Positions 25,935 to 34,158 of a DNA stretch of 64,000 nucleotides are shown here, in pieces; position 1 is the stretch's first letter; every line of letters starts with the position of its first letter. The stretch spans positions 124,001 through 188,000 of the forward strand of contig NZ_OY764190.1 in NCBI RefSeq assembly GCF_963668215.1, read 5' to 3'. The notes beneath the pieces were generated by a model that worked only from the letters and a program-made list of their open reading frames with translations, was not told the DNA's origin and ran no database searches. Origin of the DNA: an uncultured Desulfosarcina sp. (lineage in GTDB: Bacteria; Desulfobacterota; Desulfobacteria; Desulfobacterales; Desulfosarcinaceae). A program made the translations under genes and the position numbers.

Positions 25935-26738
25935 TTAATTGCTGTGGGTGCCTGCCGCCTTCAGTTCTTCGATGAAACGGGCAGAGTCCTCAGCGCGCAC
26001 GATACTCTCGCCCACCAGGAAATTGCGGATACCGAAGGACAGGTTCCGACGGACATCGTCGGGTCCCGATATGCCGGAGGCCGCCACGGGCAGTTGCCCG
26101 GGACCGAGCTGCGAAACCAGTTCCATGGCAACGGCGATATCGGTTTCGAACGAATTGAGATTGCGGTTGTTGATGCCCACCAGGCGGACGTCCGAGGCGG
26201 CAACGATGCGGGCCTCCTCGGAATTGTGAATCTCCACCAGGGCATCCATTCCCAATTCGCGGCACAGGGCGTACAGTTGATCCAGCTTTTCCCGGCTGAG
26301 AATTCGAACGATGAGCAAAATGGCATCGGCGCCGGCCGCAGCCGCTTCGTACACCTGGTAGCGGCTGATGATGAATTCCTTTCGCAGCACCGGCAGACCG
26401 CAGGTGGATCGTGCCGCCCGGAGGTCGTCGAGATGCCCCTTGAAAAAGGTGGCATCGGTGAGCACCGAAACAGCCGCCGCGCCGCCTTTTTCATATTGGT
26501 GCGCCGCATCGGCGGCATCCAGATCCGCACAAATGTCTCCCTTGGACGGAGAGGTGCGCTTGATTTCGGCAATGATGTTGACGCCGGCGCCCTGGTTTGC
26601 CAGGGCCTCGTAAAACGGCCGGAAATCCTTGCGCTGCCGGGCCAATTCCTCCAGCCGGGATTCGGCAACGACCTTTCTGGCCCGGGAAATGTCCCGCCCT
26701 TTTTGCTCTATGATTCGATTGAGAAAATCTGTTCCCAT
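25935..26738 (-). CDS. trpC: Indole-3-glycerol phosphate synthase
   Basis: A 267-residue TIM-barrel enzyme that closes the indole ring of tryptophan from CdRP. Family blocks are NIIAEIKRTSPSKGDI (catalytic Lys and Glu), GGAAAVSVLTDATFFKGHLDD, LPVLRKEFIISRYQVYEA (second catalytic Lys), ALVEIHN, VGINNRNLNSFETD and the phosphate-binding AASGISGPDDV and FLVGESIVR. Its length is normal. It lies 12 bp behind trpD in the operon. The fourth gene of a trpEGDCF order. Confidence 0.95.
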   Translation of the reverse strand: MGTDFLNRIIEQKGRDISRARKVVAESRLEELARQRKDFRPFYEALANQGAGVNIIAEIKRTSPSKGDICADLDAADAAHQYEKGGAAAVSVLTDATFFKGHLDDLRAARSTCGLPVLRKEFIISRYQVYEAAAAGADAILLIVRILSREKLDQLYALCRELGMDALVEIHNSEEARIVAASDVRLVGINNRNLNSFETDIAVAMELVSQLGPGQLPVAASGISGPDDVRRNLSFGIRNFLVGESIVRAEDSARFIEELKAAGTHSN

Positions 26739-26750
26739 AAAATTATCTGA

Positions 26751-27767
26751 TTATCCGTTTTCCTGAGTATACTCCACCAACGCTTCCAGCTTTTCCATGG
26801 CTGCTTTGCTGTCGATGGCCGCTTCAGCCTTGGCTATGCCCTCTTTCAAATCCTCCGCCTTCTGGCAGGCCACCAGGGCCGCGGCGGTATTGAGCAGCAC
26901 CACGTCGCGTTTGGGGCCTTTTTCTCCTTCCAGAATCTTGCGGGTAATGGCCGCGTTCTGCTCGGGATCGCCGCCGCTCATCTCCTCGGGATGGGCCAGT
27001 TGCCCGAAATACTGCTCTGGGTAGATGTCATAGGTACGAATCCGGTCCGCTTCCAGTTGAGAAACCCGCGTGGGCGCACACACGGAAATTTCGTCCAGTC
27101 CGTCGTGTCCGTGAACGACGAAAGCGCTCTTGGCACCCAGCAGACGCAGGGCCTCGGCAAACATTTCGGTGAGATGGGGGGCGAAAACGCCCAGCAGCTG
27201 GCAGTTGGCGCCGGCCGGATTGGTCAGCGGCCCCAGCATGTTGAAGATGCTGCGCAGTCCGATTTCCGTGCGCGCATTCATGGCATGGCGCATGGCGCTG
27301 TGGTAGAGCGGGGCGAAGAGAAAACCGATGCCGATCTCCTGAACAGCCTCTTCCACCACTTCCGGGTCGGTATCCAGCTTGACCCCCAGGCTCTCCAGGA
27401 CATCGGCGCTGCCGCACTTGGAGGAAACGCTGCGGTTGCCGTGCTTGGCCACGGTCACTCCGCATCCGGCCACGACAAAGGCCGTCGTAGTGGAAATATT
27501 GAAGGTTTTGAGTCCGTCGCCGCCGGTTCCGCAGGTGTCCACCACCGGCGAGGTGGCCGCCTGGATGCGGTGGGCCTTTTTCCGCATGGCCCGGGCCGCA
27601 CCGGCCAGCTCTTCGAAGGTTTCTCCCTTGGTAGCCAGGGCCGCCATCATGGCGCCCACCTGGGCATCCGTGGTTTGGCCATCGAAGATCTCCGACATCA
27701 TCTCGGCCGTCTGGGATTCGGTCAAATCGGTTCGGCTGATAATTTTCGCCAGATGCTCTTTAAACAT
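26751..27767 (-). CDS. trpD: Anthranilate phosphoribosyltransferase
   Basis: A 338-residue enzyme that transfers the phosphoribosyl group of PRPP to anthranilate. The PRPP-binding GTGGDGLKTFNISTT motif, the KHGNRSVSSKCGSADVLE block, the anthranilate-site RTEIGLRSIFNMLGPLTNP and the metal-site DGLDEIS are all present. Length is typical and the ATG has AGGGAG upstream. It is separated from trpG by a 26-bp-arm palindromic repeat, the only large gap inside the operon. Confidence 0.95.
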   Translation of the reverse strand: MFKEHLAKIISRTDLTESQTAEMMSEIFDGQTTDAQVGAMMAALATKGETFEELAGAARAMRKKAHRIQAATSPVVDTCGTGGDGLKTFNISTTTAFVVAGCGVTVAKHGNRSVSSKCGSADVLESLGVKLDTDPEVVEEAVQEIGIGFLFAPLYHSAMRHAMNARTEIGLRSIFNMLGPLTNPAGANCQLLGVFAPHLTEMFAEALRLLGAKSAFVVHGHDGLDEISVCAPTRVSQLEADRIRTYDIYPEQYFGQLAHPEEMSGGDPEQNAAITRKILEGEKGPKRDVVLLNTAAALVACQKAEDLKEGIAKAEAAIDSKAAMEKLEALVEYTQENG

Positions 27768-27826
27768 GATTTTGAATCTCCCTAACTTTTATATTTTGCA
27801 ATGAATCCATTGCCAATCTCGTCGCC

Positions 27827-27950
27827 GGCGGTTTCGTAAGAAGCCCGAGATCAAGGCTTGCGAGTCCCGAGGAGCGAGGCGTATTGGTCATACTCCGCAG
27901 TGACGGGGGATGAAGCGTAACGCCGATATCGGGCTTCTTACGGAACCGCC
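27827..27950. repeat. 124-bp palindromic repeat element between trpD and trpG, overlapping the trpG stop
   Basis: Arms of 26 bp at 27827-27852 and 27925-27950 match as inverted repeats at 24 of 26 positions (GGCGGTTTCGTAAGAAGCCC on the left). The centre holds CGAGGAGCGAGGCGTATTGG. The right arm contains the last codons and the stop codon of trpG (Met-Ala-Val-Pro-stop on the minus strand). The arm core CGTAAGAAGCCC is related to the CGTAAAAAGTC repeat seen at 37562, so this appears to be a full copy of a dispersed element. Confidence 0.8.
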
Positions 27951-28510
27951 ATTTTAATGAAATTGCGCAGCAGCCGCTTCCCCACCGGCGTCATGATGGA
28001 TTCGGGATGAAACTGAATCCCCTCGGTGAGATGGTGCCGGTGCCGGATGCCCATGACCTCTCCATCGTCGGCGGTGGCGGTCACCTCCAGGCAGTCCGGC
28101 AGGCTCTGCTTTTCCACGGCCAGGCTATGGTAGCGCATGGCCTGGAAGGCCTTCTTGATGCCGTCGAAGATTCCCTTGCCGTCAGCGGTGACGGTTGACG
28201 TTTTGCCGTGCATCAGCCGCTGGGCGAAGGTCACCTTGCCGCCGAAGGCATGGGCGATGGACTGGTGCCCCAGGCAGACCCCGAGGATGGGAATCTTTCC
28301 TGAAAATCGCCGGATAGCCTCCAGCGAAACCCCGGCGGATTCCGGACGACCCGGCCCCGGCGAAATCACGATGGCCTTGGGGGCCAGCCGTTCGATCTCG
28401 TCCACGCCGACCACATCGTTTCTCCGGACGGCCACCTCTTCTCCGATCTGTTTCAGGTATTGAACCAGGTTGTAGGTAAAGGAGTCGTAGTTGTCGATCA
28501 TCAGTATCAT
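27938..28510 (-). CDS. trpG: Anthranilate synthase component II (glutamine amidotransferase)
   Basis: A 190-residue class I glutamine amidotransferase that supplies ammonia to TrpE. The catalytic Cys is in ILGVCLGHQSIAHAFGG, the His-Glu pair in GIQFHPESIMTPVGK, and the oxyanion motif in ISPGPGRPESAG. The ATG at 28510 (MILMIDNYDSFTYNLVQYL) has AAAGGAAAA upstream and gives the normal N-terminus. The last residues, KMAVP, and the stop lie inside a repeat element, so the original C-terminus may have been slightly changed by its insertion. Confidence 0.95.
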   Translation of the reverse strand: MILMIDNYDSFTYNLVQYLKQIGEEVAVRRNDVVGVDEIERLAPKAIVISPGPGRPESAGVSLEAIRRFSGKIPILGVCLGHQSIAHAFGGKVTFAQRLMHGKTSTVTADGKGIFDGIKKAFQAMRYHSLAVEKQSLPDCLEVTATADDGEVMGIRHRHHLTEGIQFHPESIMTPVGKRLLRNFIKMAVP

Positions 28511-28543
28511 GGATTTTTCCTTTCCCAAGAGCCTGTTTGAAAA

Positions 28544-30037
<1,494 letters not shown>

Positions 30038-30057
30038 ATCTTTTCCTCTCTACCAAC

Positions 30058-30086
30058 AAAAAGGGCCGTGACTTTCTCCACGACCC
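30058..30086 (-). terminator. trp attenuator terminator
   Basis: On the minus strand GGGTCGTG (30086-30079) pairs with CACGGCCC (30070-30063) over an 8-nt loop and is followed by TTTTTGTT. A competing antiterminator, CCTGC (30104-30100) with GCAGG (30089-30085), shares the left arm of the terminator, so only one can form. An upstream stem, TGCCCGCG (30168-30161) with CGCGGGCA (30124-30117), covers the leader-peptide 3' end. This is the classical 1:2 / 2:3 / 3:4 arrangement of a translation-controlled attenuator. Confidence 0.85.
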
Positions 30087-30152
30087 TGCATCGGTTATCG
30101 CAGGCATGGATGACTGTGCCCGCGATGGTCTGTTTTGTCTGATCGGAACGGA

Positions 30153-30230
30153 TCAGATTCCGCGGGCATGCATGAGCCGCCAAAGCTGCCAACGCCAGGT
30201 TCCCGGCAACAATACGTCTCTGTTTTGCAT
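30153..30230 (-). CDS. trpL: trp operon leader peptide
   Basis: A 25-codon frame starting ATG at 30230 encodes MQNRDVLLPGTWRWQLWRLM followed by HARGI and stop. Three Trp codons lie within six codons (positions 12, 14 and 17), far above chance in a peptide this short, and it sits between the predicted promoter and the attenuator hairpins. When charged tRNA-Trp is scarce the ribosome would stall at these codons, free the antiterminator and let transcription run into trpE. The stop codon falls between the arms of the 1:2 stem, as in the enterobacterial model. Confidence 0.88.
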   Translation of the reverse strand: MQNRDVLLPGTWRWQLWRLMHARGI

Positions 30231-30278
30231 GTACGGCGATCGATCCATTTCACGACTCTCATTTAAAATGATGAATCA

Positions 30279-30307
30279 TGTGTAAGGGCTTTTGAACCGG
30301 GTGTCAA
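30279..30307 (-). promoter_or_regulatory. Predicted trp operon promoter
   Basis: On the minus strand a perfect -35 box TTGACA (30307-30302) is followed after 17 bp by TACACA (30284-30279), a weak -10 box. Transcription would start near 30272, giving a leader of about 235 nt with trpL and the attenuator before trpE. No clear palindrome for a TrpR repressor was seen over it. Confidence 0.6.
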
Positions 30308-30565
30308 GAACTTTTTGTTCCTATAAATAGAAACATTTGAAAAGCATTCGATCTGGCAGGGAACTTGCTGAAACCTTATGTGACCGCCATCGGCATCTCT
30401 CCCGGCTTTTCGGTCCAATCCAGGGAAAACGCATGCCATTTGGCGGCCGTATGGGGAAAGCAGCCGGCTGCTTTCCGGTCGGGGTTTCGACAATGCGGTT
30501 GGATTTGTGCACAAAGGGAACCCTGCTGTGCAAAAATTGCATTGGATAGCAATAGGGGGCTTTCA

Positions 30566-31192
30566 ATGAACCAAAAAATCCGCCTCCTGGTGGTGGAAGA
30601 CGATCCCAACGTATCCACGGTGCTGTGCGCACGTCTGGAAAGTCTGGGCTACGAGGTGGCCGCCACCGCCGAAACGGGGCTGGAAGCCATCAGCAGATTC
30701 TACCGGCATCATCCCGACCTGGTCACCATGGACATCCTGCTCAAAGGCGAGATGAACGGCATCGAGGCCGCCACCCGTATTTCCGAGCGCTCGGATGTTC
30801 CGATCATCTATATGACCTGCCTTTCCGACCGGAAAGTCTTCGAACGCGCCATTGCCACCAATCCTTACGGCTATATCATCAAACCCTATGAAATCAACGA
30901 ACTGCGCTCCGCCATCGAAATCGCCCGGGTCAAACACAAGGCGGCCGTTGAGCAAAAAGCCTTGATCGCCCAACTGCAAAAGGCCCTGGACGAGGTCAAA
31001 ACACTCAGCGGTCTGTTGCCCATCTGCGCCTCGTGCAAGTGGATTCGCGATGACGACAATCAAACCTGGCAGCCCATCGAAGAATACATCGCCAACCATT
31101 CCAACGCCGATTTCACCCATGGAATCTGCCCGGAATGCGCCCGCCGGCTATATCCCGATTTTTACAAGGAACGCCGACAACCGCCGCCATAA
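30566..31192 (+). CDS. Response regulator with C-terminal Cys-rich (zinc-ribbon-like) tail
   Basis: A 208-residue protein. Residues 1-120 are a receiver domain with the acidic pair in LLVVEDDPNVS, phosphoacceptor Asp56 in LVTMDILL and the Lys of YIIKPYE. A short coiled segment (about 125-150) leads to a tail with CASCKWIRDDDNQTWQPIEE and GICPECARRLYPDF, two CxxC pairs that could bind zinc. The same tail occurs on many Desulfobacterota receivers and kinases; its role is unknown. AGGGGG precedes the ATG. It stands alone, divergent from the trp operon, without an adjacent kinase. Confidence 0.82.
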   Translation: MNQKIRLLVVEDDPNVSTVLCARLESLGYEVAATAETGLEAISRFYRHHPDLVTMDILLKGEMNGIEAATRISERSDVPIIYMTCLSDRKVFERAIATNPYGYIIKPYEINELRSAIEIARVKHKAAVEQKALIAQLQKALDEVKTLSGLLPICASCKWIRDDDNQTWQPIEEYIANHSNADFTHGICPECARRLYPDFYKERRQPPP

Positions 31193-31294
31193 CACTTCAC
31201 ATCTCAATGCAGTCTTTTCCCGGCACGGGTTCGAATCGACCGATGGCCGCGCTTGGTTGTTGACAGCCGGCGCATTCCGGCTGACAATGAAATC

Positions 31295-32158
31295 ATGAAG
31301 TTCGCCACCTTCCAGTTGGAAACCATGCCCGTATTGTCGTCCCCGATGGTTGTCGTCGGCTTGCGGGGCTGGGGCAATGCCTTGGAGGTCGCCTCTGAAA
31401 TGGCCACGTTCATGGTCGATTCCCTTGGGGGCAGAGCTGTGGGCCGAATGGATTCCGATGCCTGCTTTCGCTATGACGGAAATAGGCCGGACGTGCGCAT
31501 CGAAAACGGCCGGTTGAAATCGATCAATTGTTCGGGGGGCGGCTTTTTTGCGGTGAAGACCAACCACGATCAGGGCGATCTGCTGATTCTGGTCGCTGAC
31601 GAACCCAGCTTGAACTGGCAGCGCTTTTCCAGGGAGTTGGCGGATCTGGCCCTGCATCTGGGCGCCCGAGGGCTGATCAGCCTGGGCAGCATGTTCGACA
31701 GCGTCCTGCACACCGACCGGATCATATCCGCGTTTACCACCGGCGACGATTACGCGGAGATTTTCACCCGGCATGGAGTGCTTCCCACCAGTTACCGCGG
31801 CCCCAGCGCCATCCACACCCTCATCCTGGACGCGTGTGCAAAGAAAGGGCTGCCGGGGGCCAGTTTGTGGTGCCACTGCCCGGCCTACCTGCAGGGCATC
31901 GTTCACCACGGCATGCTGATCCAGCTGACGCGGGTGCTGGCGGACATGCTCGCAGTTTCCCTGGAGACCCGAAAGCTGGAATCGTTGTGGAAGGCCCTGG
32001 AAATCCAGATTCAGGAGCTGATCGCCGACAACCCCAAACTCGAGGGGATCGTGGATCGGATTCGCACGAATAAACGCCAGGGAGTCCTGCAAAATATGGA
32101 AAAAAAAGAAAAAAAGCCGGCCGATGTGATCCGCCTCAAAGATTTCTTCGATCCCTGA
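31295..32158 (+). CDS. PAC2-family protein
   Basis: A 287-residue protein of the PAC2 (proteasome assembly chaperone 2-like) family, shown by PMVVVGLRGWGNALEVASEM near the N-terminus, NHDQGDLLILVADEPSLNW, and the C-terminal ATSYRGPSA-like block PTSYRGPSAIHTLILDACAK. Bacterial PAC2 proteins are of unknown function; they are often encoded beside ATP-grasp enzymes. The ATG at 31295 gives the family N-terminus. The neighbour on the opposite strand (32192-33430) carries a PEP/pyruvate-binding ATP-grasp-like domain and is convergent. Confidence 0.75.
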   Translation: MKFATFQLETMPVLSSPMVVVGLRGWGNALEVASEMATFMVDSLGGRAVGRMDSDACFRYDGNRPDVRIENGRLKSINCSGGGFFAVKTNHDQGDLLILVADEPSLNWQRFSRELADLALHLGARGLISLGSMFDSVLHTDRIISAFTTGDDYAEIFTRHGVLPTSYRGPSAIHTLILDACAKKGLPGASLWCHCPAYLQGIVHHGMLIQLTRVLADMLAVSLETRKLESLWKALEIQIQELIADNPKLEGIVDRIRTNKRQGVLQNMEKKEKKPADVIRLKDFFDP

Positions 32159-32191
32159 CGCGCCCGATCCCGGGAGAACCGGAGCCCACCC

Positions 32192-33430
32192 TTACAGCCG
32201 GTGAACGATGGGCTTTTCATCGACGTTGATGTCGATGCCGACGGTATCGCCGGTCTTGAAACCCACTCGCCTGAATTCCTGCACCACCGCCTCATGGCGC
32301 TCCACATGCCAATAGACGCTCCACAGGGGGTTGCGAACCGTGTCGATTCCATAGGCGTCGTGGCTGCACAGGTTGATGCGAAACTTGTCCTTGGCGATGA
32401 GCGTATCGGCCTCTGCAAGAAAAATGTCGATCTGATACAGGTTGTGATGCAAGGCCTTGGACAGTTCGGCCTGCAGCTCCGGTGTGTCGTCCAGGTAGTG
32501 GCTGGCGATCTGATACAGTTCCGCCGGGTCCTGGATGGTCAACCCCAAAACGGCGTAGCGCTGGTGGCGCAAAGCGAAGGCCTCCATATCGGCCTGATAG
32601 GCCTCGATCGATTGGATGATCCCGGAAATATCCATGTCCGCCGGCGCAGTGCTTCCGTTCACCAACTCCTCGCACTGGGAAATGACATCGATGTAAAACG
32701 CCTTGTTGTCCATCACGTAGACTGGCCGCTCCCGGTAATTGCGCCGTTTGCGGATTCTGCGGATGCCGTCCAGGATAATGGACCGCCGGCTCTCCTCCTC
32801 GTCCAGGATTTCGATATCGGAAATATCCTTGGCCTGCACCACGTGAATGTCGCCGTCGGCCGAAACGATGTATTCGATTTCGCAGCGGAAGCCCAGATGT
32901 TCCTGGATGTCCTTGGACAGCTGCACCAGCCGCCGGTCGTGGGGCGTGCGGGTAATGTAGGGCTCGCTCTGTACCTTGTGGATGCGGTCCCGGCAGTAGC
33001 CGAACTCCCAGTCGCGGCCGATCGTCTTGGCCATGACGCTGGCCCCGTCGACAAACGGCATGACAATTACGCCCATCTGGTCGAGATCCAGTTCCGGAGC
33101 ACGGTTGAAGTGCTGCTGTCTGGCGATGCACAGATGCCGGCTGGTTTTGGCCAGCTTGATCATCTTGTTGCGGGCATACCGGATGCCGCCCGCATCGGCA
33201 TAGGTTTCCAGCGAATCGAAGGTTCCTCCCTTGAAGCAGCGCTCCTGCGGATGGGCGCTGCGGGCGATCACCTTGAAGCTTTCCCGGTGTTTTTCCAGAA
33301 ACTTCTCCAGTGCCTCGAAATTCTTGTTTTCGAAATCCTCGGCAGGCAGGTAGATAAAGTCGGGAACGGCGAATCCGGCCTGTTTCAGTTTTTCCAGCAA
33401 TTCGGCTTTTTCGGGGACCGCTTGACGCAT
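32192..33430 (-). CDS. PEP/pyruvate-binding-domain protein (PPDK N-terminal type)
   Basis: A 412-residue protein. The first about 220 residues look like the ATP-grasp-type nucleotide-binding domain of PEP synthase and PPDK (FKVIARSAHPQERCFKGGTF, QMGVIVMPFVDGASVMAKTI, and IEYIVSADGDIHVVQAKDIS with the metal-site Gln). The phosphohistidine and PEP-binding domains of those enzymes are missing. The C-terminal half (about 240-412) is unfamiliar, with many Asp, Glu and His residues. It is probably a kinase-like or phosphotransfer domain joined to an unknown module. Its promoter region is shared with the divergent TetR gene at 33568. Confidence 0.65.
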   Translation of the reverse strand: MRQAVPEKAELLEKLKQAGFAVPDFIYLPAEDFENKNFEALEKFLEKHRESFKVIARSAHPQERCFKGGTFDSLETYADAGGIRYARNKMIKLAKTSRHLCIARQQHFNRAPELDLDQMGVIVMPFVDGASVMAKTIGRDWEFGYCRDRIHKVQSEPYITRTPHDRRLVQLSKDIQEHLGFRCEIEYIVSADGDIHVVQAKDISDIEILDEEESRRSIILDGIRRIRKRRNYRERPVYVMDNKAFYIDVISQCEELVNGSTAPADMDISGIIQSIEAYQADMEAFALRHQRYAVLGLTIQDPAELYQIASHYLDDTPELQAELSKALHHNLYQIDIFLAEADTLIAKDKFRINLCSHDAYGIDTVRNPLWSVYWHVERHEAVVQEFRRVGFKTGDTVGIDINVDEKPIVHRL

Positions 33431-33488
33431 ACTGTTGCTCCTAAATTAGCTGCCATTCACTTTTTGCGATACCGTCAGGTTTATCTAT

Positions 33489-33517
33489 TGACATTTTTTC
33501 GCAGCATCTTTAATAAG
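33489..33517 (+). promoter_or_regulatory. Predicted sigma-70 promoter of the tetR-sulP operon
   Basis: TTGACA (33489-33494) is a perfect -35 box, followed after 17 bp by TAATAA (33512-33517). Transcription would begin about 7 bp downstream, exactly in the palindrome at 33523-33546, so it should be repressed by whatever binds there. Confidence 0.65.
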
Positions 33518-33522
33518 AAAAA

Positions 33523-33546
33523 ACCGACTGACCATTCGGTTGGTTT
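33523..33546. promoter_or_regulatory. TetR-type operator
   Basis: AACCGACTGACCATTCGGTTGGTT is an imperfect 24-bp palindrome of the ACCGACTGGTCGGT class bound by many TetR regulators. The adjoining TTGGTT-N6-AACCAA (33541-33558) forms a second perfect inverted repeat reaching to 10 bp before the start codon. It overlaps the predicted transcription start, which suggests autoregulation by the TetR protein encoded next. Confidence 0.65.
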
Positions 33547-33567
33547 TTTTTAACCAACAGGTAGCAC

Positions 33568-34152
33568 ATGTCCAAGCGAAATGCAATCCTTGCCGCCGCC
33601 ACGCGGCTCTTTTCCCGCAACGGGTTCAAAGGGACGGCCATGTCCGAGTTGTCCGCCGCCACCGGTGCGGCCACAGGCACGATCTTCCACCACTTCAAGA
33701 ACAAGGAAGCCCTTTTTTTAGAGGTGCTGAAGGATGTTAAGGATGACATCGTCTCTCAGTTCGACCGCCACCAGAAGACCCGGTCGGTCCGCAACGGCAT
33801 GGAAATGGTGGAGACAGCGGTGGCCTTCTACCTCCACCTGGCGGCGACCATGGAGGACCGGTTTCTGATTCTGCACCGCCACTATCCTTATCAGATGGCC
33901 GAGACCAGTCCGGTTTGCCGAAGCCACCTGGAGGCCATCTACACCTGCCTGCTGGACATTTTCGAAGAGGGCATCCAGGCGGGAACGGCCGACGGATCGG
34001 TTGCGGTGGACGATCCACGAAAAACGGCCATGGTTCTGTTTGCCATGGTCGACGGCATCGTACGGCTCAACACTTACCGCGTTTACGATGCCGGCACCCT
34101 TTACGACAGCCTGATGACCGCCTGCCGCAGGCTTCTGGCAAAAGGCCGATAG
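33568..34152 (+). CDS. TetR-family transcriptional regulator
   Basis: A 194-residue TetR protein. The DNA-binding domain is RNAILAAATRLFSRNGFKGT followed by AMSELSAATGAATGTIFHHF and KNKEALFLEVL. The ligand domain (about 60-190) is all-helical and not assignable to a ligand. Its stop codon is 6 bp before the SulP transporter, and a TetR-type palindrome overlaps the promoter, so it is inferred to repress itself and the transporter. Confidence 0.9.
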   Translation: MSKRNAILAAATRLFSRNGFKGTAMSELSAATGAATGTIFHHFKNKEALFLEVLKDVKDDIVSQFDRHQKTRSVRNGMEMVETAVAFYLHLAATMEDRFLILHRHYPYQMAETSPVCRSHLEAIYTCLLDIFEEGIQAGTADGSVAVDDPRKTAMVLFAMVDGIVRLNTYRVYDAGTLYDSLMTACRRLLAKGR

Positions 34153-34158
34153 ACCGTT

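Noticed and set aside
31148..32092. 314-codon minus-strand frame opposite the PAC2 gene
   Set aside because: No recognisable domain, and the PAC2 signature is on the other strand.
32201..33553. 450-codon plus-strand frame opposite the PEP-binding-domain gene
   Set aside because: Runs through the TetR promoter and lacks any family motif; a shadow in GC-rich DNA.
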